Shown here one piece after another: positions 15,743-23,807 of a DNA stretch of 36,154 bases (within the stretch, counting starts at the first letter, position 1; each line of letters begins with the position of its first letter). A model generated the notes under the pieces. It ran no database searches. It had not been told where the DNA came from and saw only the letters and a program-made list of their open reading frames with translations. A program made the position numbers and the translations under genes. Origin of the DNA: an uncultured Paenalcaligenes sp. (GTDB lineage: Bacteria; Pseudomonadota; Gammaproteobacteria; Burkholderiales; Burkholderiaceae_B); NCBI GenBank assembly GCA_947632305.1, contig CANROS010000011.1, forward strand, positions 1-36,154, in the 5' to 3' direction.

Positions 15743-16522
15743 TTAGATCGGATTATTGATATCAATAAAGTCGACTTGCAGTTTAAATTGTTGTGCGACT
15801 TTTTCACCTAAAGCTTTGACGCCATAGCGTTCTGTGGCGTGATGTCCAGCCCCTATGTAGGCCGTCGTCGATTCTTGGACGTAGTGGTAAGTGGGCTCAG
15901 AGGCCTCCCCGCTTAGGTAGAGGTCTACCCCTGCTTCGATTGCCTCGTTCATAAATCCTTGGGCTCCACCTGTACACCAAGCTAGGCGTTGTATAAGTTG
16001 TTGTGGATTGCCTACAGTTAGGGCTTTTCTTTGTAAAAGAGAGCTAATTTTTTGGGATAAGCTATCTAAGGTTTCTGGAATATCTAAATAGCCAGTTTGT
16101 ATAAGGTTGCCAGGGCCAATACCTGTGGGCAGACCATCTGCATTGAGATCTTGTTGAAACCCTAATAGACGAGCAAGTTGGGTGTTGTTACCGACTTCAG
16201 GGTGCGCATCTAAGGGCAGGTGGTAGGCAATCAAATTTAAATCGTGTTCTAAGGCAAAGGCAAGGCGCTTTTTTTTCATGCCACGGATCCGTTCGTCTTC
16301 ATTTTTCCAAAACCAACCGTGGTGGACTAAAACGGTGTCCGCTCCGCGTTCAACCGCGGCTTCGAGCAGGGCTAAAGAGGCAGTGACTCCGGTCACAACG
16401 TGACGCACTTTTTCTGCTCCTTCGACTTGGAGGCCATTAGGGCAATAGTCTTTAAAACGGCTAGCTTCTAAGTAGGAATCTAACCAGTGAACAAGTTCTG
16501 TACGTGGGATGGAAATGGTCAT
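15743..16522 (-). CDS. Nif3-family (YbgI/GTP cyclohydrolase 1 type 2-like) protein
   Basis: The protein has 259 residues from the ATG at 16522; a GTG three codons upstream is an alternative, and neither has a clear ribosome site. Family hallmarks are CPNGLQVEG near the N-terminus, VHHGWFWKNE, YHLPLDAHPEVGNN and the C-terminal GHHATERYGVKAL, which together hold the dinuclear metal site. The biochemical role of the family is unsettled. In Burkholderiales this gene commonly lies near petABC and tatABC; here it marks the left edge of the accessory block at about 16.6-28.0 kb. Confidence 0.93.
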   Translation of the reverse strand: MTISIPRTELVHWLDSYLEASRFKDYCPNGLQVEGAEKVRHVVTGVTASLALLEAAVERGADTVLVHHGWFWKNEDERIRGMKKKRLAFALEHDLNLIAYHLPLDAHPEVGNNTQLARLLGFQQDLNADGLPTGIGPGNLIQTGYLDIPETLDSLSQKISSLLQRKALTVGNPQQLIQRLAWCTGGAQGFMNEAIEAGVDLYLSGEASEPTYHYVQESTTAYIGAGHHATERYGVKALGEKVAQQFKLQVDFIDINNPI

Positions 16523-16635
16523 AATAGGCACAAATAATAGGGTGTAGGGAGATTCCCCATAGTTTAGAGCTAAAGTATATGGCAGTCTAAACAGTCGTAA
16601 TCATGCTTCGCTTAATTAAGATAAAGAGGTAGTGT

Positions 16636-17607
16636 ATGACTAGACCTACAGCGGTAGCTCGTCGAGACTTTGCTGTGAAAAGCCGCCATGTTCTGGAGGC
16701 ACAAGACTGGATGCAGCGCATTAATGGCCCTCATCGTTTAGAGGTACACAATCAATCTCAATTGTACTTTAAGCATAACGGCACTGAAGTTGGGCATGTG
16801 GCTACTGGGTTTATTCAGTACTCCACCGAGGTGACTATAGTAGCCCAAGACTTGACGCAAAGTTATTGCATTGGGTTGCCATTAAAAGGCGAACAATACA
16901 TCAGTTTAGATCAGACGCAGTTTTTGTCTACACCCGAAGTTGGGGTGGTGTTGTCGCCTAATATGTCCTTTCAGATGACGCTGGCTGAAAGCTGTGAAAA
17001 ACGCATGGTGCGTTTATCGCGTTTTGCAGTCGAAGAGTGTTTGCGTCAACTTTTATTAAAAAACCTAGACCAGCCTCTGGTGTTTAAGCCCGAGATGGAT
17101 TTAACTGGGCAGGCTAAGCCCTGGCTTAAACTATTTCAGCAGTTGCTGCCTTTGTTAGAAAGTCATACCAGTTTGGTGGGTGAACAAATATTGTGGCAGC
17201 CCTTAGAGCAAGCCTTGATTAAAACATTGCTCTATGTGCAGCCACACAATTACAGCGAACAACTGTTTGGCTCACAGCGCCCCGCTTATTTACTAAGTCT
17301 TGAAGACGAGTTGCGGGCCTGTTTGATGGAAAGCCTAAGCCTAGCAGACATAGAAAAACGCGCGGGGGTGTCCCGCGACCGTTTATATCGAGATTTTCAG
17401 CGTTATTACGGCATTGCTCCCATGGCCTATTTTAAGCGTTTAAAGCTGGATGGTGTGCGCCAGCGTTTGTTGCAGGCCCGTAGCGATGAGACGGTTTCAG
17501 CCATTGCCTTGGATTATGGCTTTAATCAATTAGGGCGTTTTTCCCAAGAATACCGCGAACATTTTAACGAGTTACCCTCTGAAACCTTAGCTCGCCAGCT
17601 CGGTTAG
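16636..17607 (+). CDS. AraC-family transcriptional regulator
   Basis: The 323-residue protein has an N-terminal AraC-binding-like domain (HVATGFIQYSTEVTIVAQDLTQSYCIGLPLKG, then LSPNMSFQMTL) and a C-terminal pair of helix-turn-helix motifs (LADIEKRAGVSRDRLYRDFQRYYGIAPMAYFKRLKLDGVRQRL, then VSAIALDYGFNQLGRFSQEYREHFNELP). It starts after AAAGAGG. The two following plus-strand operons each carry a pair of matching direct half-sites, so it is the probable activator of both, responding to a small molecule handled by their products. No half-site was seen in its own upstream region. Confidence 0.93.
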   Translation: MTRPTAVARRDFAVKSRHVLEAQDWMQRINGPHRLEVHNQSQLYFKHNGTEVGHVATGFIQYSTEVTIVAQDLTQSYCIGLPLKGEQYISLDQTQFLSTPEVGVVLSPNMSFQMTLAESCEKRMVRLSRFAVEECLRQLLLKNLDQPLVFKPEMDLTGQAKPWLKLFQQLLPLLESHTSLVGEQILWQPLEQALIKTLLYVQPHNYSEQLFGSQRPAYLLSLEDELRACLMESLSLADIEKRAGVSRDRLYRDFQRYYGIAPMAYFKRLKLDGVRQRLLQARSDETVSAIALDYGFNQLGRFSQEYREHFNELPSETLARQLG

Positions 17608-17614
17608 GGCTATA

Positions 17615-17653
17615 TGCAAAAAATAGCATAGCATTAGCCAAAAAACCGCATAG
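17615..17653 (+). promoter_or_regulatory. Predicted AraC-type operator of the cupin-hydrolase operon
   Basis: Two direct 17-base half-sites, TGCAAAAAATAGCATAG (17615-17631) and GCCAAAAAACCGCATAG (17637-17653), are 22 bases apart and agree at 13 of 17 positions. The second ends 59 bases before the ATG at 17713. Two tandem sites about two helical turns apart are typical of AraC-family binding. A TATAGA (17677-17682) lies at a plausible -10 position. The same arrangement recurs at 19110-19148. Confidence 0.65.
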
Positions 17654-17712
17654 TCAGCCTTCTTAGACTTAGCCAATATAGATCATGAACGCTTTAATTT
17701 AAGGAGACAGCT

Positions 17713-18156
17713 ATGCTTACAGCAGCAGAAAAAGAGAATGCTTTGAATGTGTTGGGCCATACCTATGCGCCGCGCATTGATACCGAAGATTGTTATGCGT
17801 GGGTTGCAATGGACCCTCCTGGCACGTTTGTGCCACCACATAGCCATGGCGATCAGGATGAGCACGTCTATGTGTTATCTGGCGAGTACGAGCTATTTAT
17901 TGATGGCAAGTGGTCTACCGTTAAGGCGGGTGATAGTGTCTGTTGGCCGCAGGGGTCTGTGCATGGTTACCGAGTCCCTGCTGATAAAGAGCCGGGGTAT
18001 GCTTTGTTTTGGGTTAGCCCTGCTAAAGAACTATCCACGCTTTTCCAAGAGCTGAATAATATTAAAGATCCAGCAGAAGTCGTGCGTTTGTCTAAAGTAC
18101 GTGATATTTTCTTTGCCAAACCAGAACAAGTTCCTGGGTTTTTTGAACGAGTTTAA
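17713..18156 (+). CDS. Single-domain cupin protein
   Basis: The 147-residue protein has the cupin metal site PPHSHGDQDEHVYVLSGEYELFIDG (H43, H45, E50) and the second motif GDSVCWPQGSVHGYRVP. There is no signal peptide. The start follows AAGGAGACAGCT, identical to the leader of the metallo-beta-lactamase gene at 19211. It is the first gene of an operon with an alpha/beta hydrolase 23 bases downstream and has a predicted AraC operator. Cupins of this size include small dioxygenases, isomerases and sugar-binding proteins; its reaction cannot be named from the sequence. Confidence 0.8.
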   Translation: MLTAAEKENALNVLGHTYAPRIDTEDCYAWVAMDPPGTFVPPHSHGDQDEHVYVLSGEYELFIDGKWSTVKAGDSVCWPQGSVHGYRVPADKEPGYALFWVSPAKELSTLFQELNNIKDPAEVVRLSKVRDIFFAKPEQVPGFFERV

Positions 18157-18179
18157 AAAACTATTTTTATAGGTGAAAC

Positions 18180-18893
18180 ATGAGAAAAGCGGGCTTAGCT
18201 GTGGTGTATGGTATCAGTGCAGAGCAATGGTATGAGTGGTACGAGCCAAACTCGGCGGTTTCACCTAAAGGGGTTGTGGTGCTGGTGCATGGTGGTTTTT
18301 GGCGCCAGCAACATACTCTGGTACAGATGCACCCTTTAACTGATTTTTTCTTAGAGCAAGGCTGGGCAGTGGCTAACGTGGAATATAGACGTGGTCACTG
18401 TGGTGGTGATTGGCCCCATATTATTGAGGACGTCAATGCGGCTTTTGAGTCCATTCGTCAACGAGCCTCAGAAAAACAAATCACAGGGCCCATTGTAGGC
18501 ATTGGCCATTCAGTAGGTGGCCAGTTGGTCTTGTTAGCAGCCGCCCAACAAGACCTCGTCATTGCTTTGGCCCCTGTGACAGATGTGGCGCGTACTGCCG
18601 CAGAAGATCTAGGTGAATCAGCCGCTATGGATTTTTTTGGTGAGGCCTTAGCCCAAACTGCTGATGCCGCCTCGCCGTTACACCAGCTGCCTTTAACGAC
18701 GCCGGTGTTGGTGATTCATGGCAGTACCGATCAGCGAGTGCCAATAGCGCACTCTCAAGACTTTGTTCAAGCACTTAAAGCCGAGCAGGCTCAGGTGGAT
18801 TTTTGGTCAATTTCAGAGTTAGACCATTTCTACATCATTGACCCCACTTGCTCTATCTGGCCGCGCGTCGTCACCCACTTAGATCAGATGTAA
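18180..18893 (+). CDS. Alpha/beta hydrolase, kynurenine formamidase/esterase-like
   Basis: The 237-residue protein has the motif HGGFW (38-41), which forms the oxyanion hole in kynurenine formamidase-like and hormone-sensitive-lipase-like esterases, the nucleophile elbow GHSVGG (S111), the acid D184 in GSTDQRVP, and H216 in ELDHFYII. The triad is complete. VEYRRGHCGGDWPHIIEDV is typical of the formamidase-like group. It is cytoplasmic and cotranscribed with the cupin gene, so it probably hydrolyses an ester or amide in the same pathway. No kynurenine genes are nearby, so the substrate is left open. Confidence 0.83.
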   Translation: MRKAGLAVVYGISAEQWYEWYEPNSAVSPKGVVVLVHGGFWRQQHTLVQMHPLTDFFLEQGWAVANVEYRRGHCGGDWPHIIEDVNAAFESIRQRASEKQITGPIVGIGHSVGGQLVLLAAAQQDLVIALAPVTDVARTAAEDLGESAAMDFFGEALAQTADAASPLHQLPLTTPVLVIHGSTDQRVPIAHSQDFVQALKAEQAQVDFWSISELDHFYIIDPTCSIWPRVVTHLDQM

Positions 18894-19009
18894 GAGAGCC
18901 GATAGGCCCTCATCGCAGCGGGTAGGGCAGGCGCACCATAGTGGGCTGGAGGCGGGGCTCATGACCCCGATAGTAGTGATTAGATTCTTGTAGGCGTCAA
19001 TCCGCTTTA
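18894..19009. other. Non-coding stretch after the hydrolase gene
   Basis: With the terminator and operator that follow, this belongs to a 317-base gap without a gene (18894-19210). No open frame with a ribosome site was found. The part at 18895-18985 looks richer in G+C than its surroundings and ends in a strong terminator at 19010-19056. It may be a long 3' untranslated region or a small RNA; I see no match to a known RNA family. Confidence 0.3.
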
Positions 19010-19056
19010 TCCCCTTTTAGTTCAGGCAACGTGTCTCCACTAAAAGGGGATTTTTT
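19010..19056 (+). terminator. Rho-independent terminator with a 17-base loop
   Basis: Arms TCCCCTTTTAGT (19010-19021) and ACTAAAAGGGGA (19039-19050) pair over 12 bases and are followed by six T residues. The loop is long for a terminator. It lies 117 bases after the hydrolase stop and before the operator of the next operon. Confidence 0.75.
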
Positions 19057-19109
19057 ATGGCCAACGCCTTTAAATAGCGCGAGGGTAGCGCTTCCGGATT
19101 AACCCTTGG

Positions 19110-19148
19110 TCCGCAAAATTACATAGCGAATGTCAAAAAAATGCATAG
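19110..19148 (+). promoter_or_regulatory. Predicted AraC-type operator of the metallo-beta-lactamase/MFS operon
   Basis: Two direct half-sites, TCCGCAAAATTACATAG (19110-19126) and GTCAAAAAAATGCATAG (19132-19148), are again 22 bases apart. The second matches 17637-17653 at 14 of 17 positions, and the first matches 17615-17631 at 12 of 17. The promoter-proximal site ends 62 bases before the ATG, against 59 in the cupin operon. Shared sequence, spacing and distance support one regulator, most likely the AraC protein at 16636. Confidence 0.65.
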
Positions 19149-19210
19149 AACGCAGGCAGGCGGATCTGTACTGTGAGAGTCATGTCAGCACACAATAAAA
19201 GGAGACAGCT

Positions 19211-20260
19211 ATGAGTACAAAAAAAGGTATGCGCGCCATCACACTAGGCACTGGGGGAGGTCCTATTGTGTCAGCGACCCGAGCCGGCACGTCTACTGCT
19301 ATTTGCGTGGACGATGCCACCTATATCGTAGATTGTGGCATGGGTAGCATTCGTCATTATCGTCAACACAGCGGTTGGGAAAACCTACGGGGTATTTTCT
19401 TAACCCACCATCATTCCGATCATATTTATGATCTGGGCTCTTATCTATTAACCGGTTGGCAAGTACCGGGTGAGTCTTTTGAGCATGAAATTCAAATTTA
19501 TGGGCCTGCCAAACCTGAGAAAATTCCGGCGTTAAGTGAGGCGCATTTAGCCGAGATCAGTTGCTGTGTGGGTGGGCATTCCATGGTGGGCACCAAAGAA
19601 ATTGTCCATGCCTTGATTGATAAGGTTTTTGCTTCTGATATCGTAATTCGGATGGCGGATGAGGGCCGTTCTAGCCCTTATAACTGGATTAAAGCCCATG
19701 ACATTGAGGTGCCTGCACAGGCTGGAGCGCATCCTATTCATGCCCGCCACCCCGAGATGGAGCCTTTTGTGATTTACGAAGATGAGCACGTGAGTGTTAG
19801 CGCTATCTTGGTGGACCACCGTTTGTGTTACCCAGCTTTTGGGTTTAGGTTTGATTCTAAATATGGCTCTATTGTGGTTTCAGGTGACACGACCTATTCC
19901 ACGAACTGCATTCGTCTTGCGCAGGGCGCAGATATTTTGTTGCACGAGGTGATCGATTTAGAGGCGATTTTAGAGACCTTCCCAGATGGACCGACTCGCG
20001 ATGGGATTGCGGTGCATTTAGAAGAATCACATACCTCGTATGAGGTGGTGGGCAAAGTGGCGGCCGAGGCCAATGTCAAGCAGTTAGTGTTGCATCACAT
20101 AGTCCCCAATGTGCCTTTTGCGGCAGATCTAGAAAAAATGAAACGTACCGCAGAGCGCGATTTTTCTGGGGCGGTGTGGGTAGCCGAAGACAATGACGTA
20201 TTTGAAGTGGAGCGTGTAGAGCAAGTCGTACGACCACCTCAGGAGGCGCTTGCCGTATGA
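19211..20260 (+). CDS. Metallo-beta-lactamase-fold hydrolase (RNase Z/arylsulfatase-like)
   Basis: The 349-residue protein carries the signature LTHHHSDHIYDLG (66-71 as H-x-H-x-D-H), TAICVDDATYIVDCGMGS before it, and VVSGDTTYS, LHEVIDLE and LHHIVP after it, giving a dinuclear metal site. There is no signal peptide. The layout is nearer to the RNase Z/AtsA-like group than to beta-lactamases, and a lactone or ester substrate is plausible in a catabolic setting. The leader AAGGAGACAGCTATG equals that of the cupin gene. Its stop overlaps the start of the MFS gene (ATGA), so transporter and enzyme are translated together. Confidence 0.85.
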   Translation: MSTKKGMRAITLGTGGGPIVSATRAGTSTAICVDDATYIVDCGMGSIRHYRQHSGWENLRGIFLTHHHSDHIYDLGSYLLTGWQVPGESFEHEIQIYGPAKPEKIPALSEAHLAEISCCVGGHSMVGTKEIVHALIDKVFASDIVIRMADEGRSSPYNWIKAHDIEVPAQAGAHPIHARHPEMEPFVIYEDEHVSVSAILVDHRLCYPAFGFRFDSKYGSIVVSGDTTYSTNCIRLAQGADILLHEVIDLEAILETFPDGPTRDGIAVHLEESHTSYEVVGKVAAEANVKQLVLHHIVPNVPFAADLEKMKRTAERDFSGAVWVAEDNDVFEVERVEQVVRPPQEALAV

Positions 20261-21663
20261 ATACGACCACCTATAAACCGAGTTTTACTCGACACGTTCC
20301 AGCAACTACTATGCACATCAGCCGTCGAGCGTGGCTGATAGTAGGGATGCTGATTCTGTTTCAAATGGTTAACTTTGCAGATAAGGCTGTACTAGGCTTG
20401 GTGGCGGAACCCGCTATGCGTGAGCTGGGTTTGTCGGCGAGTCAGTTTGGCTTTATTGGTGGTGCCTTTTTCTTTTTATTTGCGATTACTGCCATTGGCG
20501 TGGGCTTTTTGGCGGGAGTTATCCAGTCGCGTTGGATTTTGTTGGCGATGGGCTTGTCGTGGGCGGTATTGCAATTCCCTATGTTAATAGGGGGCGGCGC
20601 CATGATGTTGTTGGTAACACGCATTATTTTGGGTGCCGCTGAGGGGCCTGCCACACCGGTGTCCTTGCAGCATGTGCAGGGTTGGTTTCCCGCCTCAGAT
20701 CGAGCCTTGCCTAGTAGTTTAGTGGCAATGGGATCGACTTTAGGGCCTTTGGTGGCAGCTCCCATTTTGGCTTGGGTGATTGCGCATCCCGATTGGGGCT
20801 GGCGTTGGGCTTTTGGCTTTTTAGGTCTAGTGGGGTTGGTCTGGTCAGCCTTGTGGTATGTGGTGTGCCAAGAAGGGCCCTATAGCGCTCATGGTCGTAA
20901 AGAGGCAGTGACACCTAAAGCGGAGGCCAAGCCAGAAGCAGAGGCTACCGTCAGTACGTTAAATAATTATTTGCCTGAAGTGCGTTTGAATGGCGTGTGG
21001 TTTTCTGCCACTTTTATTGTAGCGACCTTAGCAGGGGCGGGATGTTTTTGGGCCCAAGGCTTCTTAACCACCTGGTCTCCTAAGTATTTAAGTTCAGTGG
21101 TTGAGCTTTCCCCTGAAATGATCGGCATGATCTCTACGTTACCTTGGCTAATGGGGGCTTTTACCTTATTTGTTTTAGGTTTGGTTTCTAGAGTGGTGAT
21201 GCGTCGCGGTATTTCAGTTCGTTGGGGCTTAGCTGCCTTATTTAGCGTGACTTTGGCTATCTCTGGGTTCTGTTTTGCGATGTTGCCGTCTGTCACGGGT
21301 TATACCGCTGTTACCATGCTGACCTTAGGCGCGGGCTTAGCCATGATTTTCCCTTTAGCACCGACTTTAGTGGCGTATTGTGTTGGGGCACGTCAACGGG
21401 CCGCTGTGATGGCTATGGTGACCGGGCTTGCGTCTTTAGGAGGGGTGATTGCGCCTATTATGGTTGGGTATTTGATGCAAGGGGCGGGTTATACACCAGA
21501 CGTAGTACCGGGTTCTTTAGAGGCCAAAGTCGCACTAGAAACTGGCATGAATAAGGCCTTTTGGTTCATTGGCTTGTATTTAATGGCGTTGGGTGCATTA
21601 AGTTTTATGTACTTAAATCCAGATGGTTTGTTGCAGCGCTTGCATGCCAAGTACAAGAAGTAA
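20257..21663 (+). CDS. MFS transporter, anion/aromatic acid symporter-like
   Basis: The 468-residue protein has about 12 membrane segments, beginning RRAWLIVGMLILFQMVNFADKAVLGLVAEPAMRELGLSASQFGFIGGAFFFLFAITAIGVGFLAG. The NFADKAVLG stretch and central cytoplasmic loop resemble the anion:cation symporter group that takes up organic acids and aromatic carboxylates. It overlaps the metallo-beta-lactamase-fold gene by four bases. Import of the compound hydrolysed by that enzyme, under AraC control, is the likely role. A terminator begins directly at its stop codon. Confidence 0.88.
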   Translation: MNTTTYKPSFTRHVPATTMHISRRAWLIVGMLILFQMVNFADKAVLGLVAEPAMRELGLSASQFGFIGGAFFFLFAITAIGVGFLAGVIQSRWILLAMGLSWAVLQFPMLIGGGAMMLLVTRIILGAAEGPATPVSLQHVQGWFPASDRALPSSLVAMGSTLGPLVAAPILAWVIAHPDWGWRWAFGFLGLVGLVWSALWYVVCQEGPYSAHGRKEAVTPKAEAKPEAEATVSTLNNYLPEVRLNGVWFSATFIVATLAGAGCFWAQGFLTTWSPKYLSSVVELSPEMIGMISTLPWLMGAFTLFVLGLVSRVVMRRGISVRWGLAALFSVTLAISGFCFAMLPSVTGYTAVTMLTLGAGLAMIFPLAPTLVAYCVGARQRAAVMAMVTGLASLGGVIAPIMVGYLMQGAGYTPDVVPGSLEAKVALETGMNKAFWFIGLYLMALGALSFMYLNPDGLLQRLHAKYKK

Positions 21664-21691
21664 AAAATAGCGGCTTAGGCCGCTATTTTTT
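21662..21691. terminator. Bidirectional terminator, left copy of a duplicated hairpin
   Basis: The arms AAAAAATAGCGGC and GCCGCTATTTTTT pair over 13 bases around the loop TTAG. It begins within the MFS stop codon and lies 17 bases beyond the AAA+ ATPase stop, so it serves both convergent genes. The 28-base core (21663-21690) recurs exactly at 26383-26410, at the other end of the ATPase operon. Confidence 0.88.
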
Positions 21692-21707
21692 ATGGAGGGA
21701 AGAGTTT

Positions 21708-23264
21708 TTAACCTAAAACTTGACGTCGTGGACGTCCTTGTACCGCAGAGGTACTTCCTATGGGCATTCCTGAAGCCGGAACGGCTCGCTCGCGTCCCCA
21801 AGCACGTATGCTTTCTATTTGCTCAGGGGCTGTTTTTGATAGAGGCACGACATTGAGAAAGCTTTGACGAAATAATTCGGGCGTCACGCTATTATCTCCA
21901 TTGAGATACGCTTCTTTTACGACTTCTCTGACCGCTGCTTCTAAATCTGATCCAGCAAAACCATCTGATAGTTCAACCAGCTCGTCCATCAACTCTGAGG
22001 GTTGCGAGGTTTTTAAGCCGCGTTGAATATAGATATCAATGATATCGCGGCGCTCAGTAGGTGTAGGCAAGTCAACAAAGAAAAGCTCATCAAAACGACC
22101 ACGACGCAATAATTCTGGTGGTAGCATGGAGACATCATTCGCAGTCGCTACCACAAACACCCGAGCACTAGCTTCTTGTAGCCAATATAAAAATTGTCCC
22201 ACTAAGCGTGTTGAGGTGCCGCCATCACCACCCCCTGGCCCTGCTCCGGCTAAGCCTTTCTCTATTTCATCAATCCATAAAATGCAGGGTGAAACGTGAT
22301 CTGCTGTTGCTAAGGCATCTTTTAGTCGTGATTCGCTTTGACCTAAGTATTGGCCATGAATCGTGGATAAATCCAACCTATATAAAGGGAGATTCCAAGT
22401 GGCAGCGATGGCTTTGGCAGAAAGTGATTTGCCACAACCGGGCACACCGACCAGCAAGACACCACGGGGTGGGCGGATACCTCGCTCACGTAAATCAGCG
22501 GTCAATAAGGGACGCTCTTTATCCAACCACGATTTCAAACCACCTAAGCCACCCACGCTTAAGGAGCTACCACGTACATTAACACGTTCAATACCGCTAA
22601 TATCGGCAAAGATTCGGTCTTTAGCGTGCATGAGCTCAACCATATCAGCCTTAGTAATACTACCGTTAGCCAATAGTGTCGCAATAATGTTTTCTGCTTC
22701 TATGCGAGTGATACCCGCAAGTATTGCCGCTGCTTGGCGCACATCATCGGCATCCCACTCAATAGGAAAGTGTTCCCGATAGGCATCTAAGTTTTCACGA
22801 ATGATTTCGTGCATTTCGTCTTCACTTGGCGCAGATAAGGTGAGTGCCATACCTGCACGCTGTAACTGCCCCCACACAGGCTTGGTGGTAATCACAATAA
22901 TAGTGCCACTGTGCTCCGCTGCTAACATCACTACATCTAGTAAGTGCCTTGCTGAGGTAGTGTCATCCTCAATATCTGAAACCTCTGTGAGGACGCATGA
23001 GAGGTTTTGGCGTTGTGCAAACTGTTGACTAAAAAAATCGACGGCTCCAGTCACTGAACGGTCTTCGTTGAGGGTTCGACCACCTAATAAATCTCGCGTA
23101 CCTTGTGATAGCGTATGCATATAAGCGGGGGCGTTAAGTGGATTGATAACTTCTCGTATGAGCTCTAGGACTCGACTGCGCTCCGCGCTACGAATAGATA
23201 TAAAAGGAATACGCGCCTTTAAATAGCGCGTTAATGTTGCTTTAAACTCAGTGGTATCACTCAT
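21708..23264 (-). CDS. AAA+ ATPase, Ycf46/slr0374-like, last gene of the five-gene island
   Basis: The 518-residue protein has a degenerate RecA-like N-terminal half (about 1-220, with RYLKARIPFISIRSAERSRV) and an intact AAA+ module: Walker A GVPGCGKS (273-280), pore-loop-like GQYLGQSE (304-311), Walker B ILWIDE (328-333), a Gly-rich insertion (339-349), sensor 1 VVATAND, arginine fingers in LLRRGRF (386-391), and a sensor-2-region helix GFAGSDLEAAV. All catalytic residues are present, so an active remodelling ATPase is expected. The two-part layout resembles cyanobacterial/plastid Ycf46. The C-terminus ends GRPRRQVLG, similar to the tail of the preceding gene product. It follows that gene after 6 bases. 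Biological role unknown. Confidence 0.88.
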   Translation of the reverse strand: MSDTTEFKATLTRYLKARIPFISIRSAERSRVLELIREVINPLNAPAYMHTLSQGTRDLLGGRTLNEDRSVTGAVDFFSQQFAQRQNLSCVLTEVSDIEDDTTSARHLLDVVMLAAEHSGTIIVITTKPVWGQLQRAGMALTLSAPSEDEMHEIIRENLDAYREHFPIEWDADDVRQAAAILAGITRIEAENIIATLLANGSITKADMVELMHAKDRIFADISGIERVNVRGSSLSVGGLGGLKSWLDKERPLLTADLRERGIRPPRGVLLVGVPGCGKSLSAKAIAATWNLPLYRLDLSTIHGQYLGQSESRLKDALATADHVSPCILWIDEIEKGLAGAGPGGGDGGTSTRLVGQFLYWLQEASARVFVVATANDVSMLPPELLRRGRFDELFFVDLPTPTERRDIIDIYIQRGLKTSQPSELMDELVELSDGFAGSDLEAAVREVVKEAYLNGDNSVTPELFRQSFLNVVPLSKTAPEQIESIRAWGRERAVPASGMPIGSTSAVQGRPRRQVLG

Positions 23265-23270
23265 TAGGAA

Positions 23271-23807
23271 TCAAATTAGGATGTTTCGTCGGCGGCTGCC
23301 GCCAGATGATGGGAGAGGAGTAGAGGTTTGTGTCATAGGCTCAACCACAGTGTCCTCATAACGACTTAAGTTGTTATTACGCAGGACTACCTTCAGCCTA
23401 CCCGTACTATCCGTTTTAGCACTGTCTTCTAGGGATGTTTGTGCTCGTTGCGCAAATTTGCGTACTTCATCTGAGAGGTGAGTGCGTAAGGTTTCAGGAA
23501 AACTTGGGGTATGTGCTAAACGGTGTAAGAAGGCTAAGGTTTTTCTTGCGTTTAAAATAGCACGTACCACGTCCGATTCATCAGAGCTACGCTGTAAATC
23601 ACGGGTTAAGACGTCAGAGCAGCGACTAAGCCGAGCATTGAATTCTTCGGCTAGTCGTTTAGAAAATAACGGTATAACCCCGCCTACCAACGTTAGGGTG
23701 CCCTGACTCATGTTGAGTAAACACGCTTCATCTTGGTGACCTGTAGCTAATAGGTCTAGGCATTTACTCCACTGAGCATAGGTCTGCAAGGACACCGTAT
23801 TACTCAT
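23271..23807 (-). CDS. Uncharacterised helical protein with Arg-rich C-terminal tail
   Basis: The 178-residue protein is predicted by eye to be mainly helical (LQTYAQWSKCLDLLATG, LFSKRLAEEFNARLSRCSDVLTRDL, VRAILNARKTLAFLHRLAHTP), with a polar linker and the end GGSRRRNILI. That tail aligns with GRPRRQVLG of the ATPase encoded next. There is no signal peptide or membrane segment. Its ATG overlaps the stop of the 66-residue gene (ATGA), and the ATPase begins 6 bases after its stop. I do not recognise the family; a partner or substrate adaptor of the ATPase is a reasonable inference. Confidence 0.8.
   Translation of the reverse strand: MSNTVSLQTYAQWSKCLDLLATGHQDEACLLNMSQGTLTLVGGVIPLFSKRLAEEFNARLSRCSDVLTRDLQRSSDESDVVRAILNARKTLAFLHRLAHTPSFPETLRTHLSDEVRKFAQRAQTSLEDSAKTDSTGRLKVVLRNNNLSRYEDTVVEPMTQTSTPLPSSGGSRRRNILI

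Noticed and set aside
20442-21296. Antisense open frames opposite the MFS gene, and similar ones opposite the his genes
   Set aside because: They lack ribosome sites and have the composition of shadow frames; the sense genes are clear.
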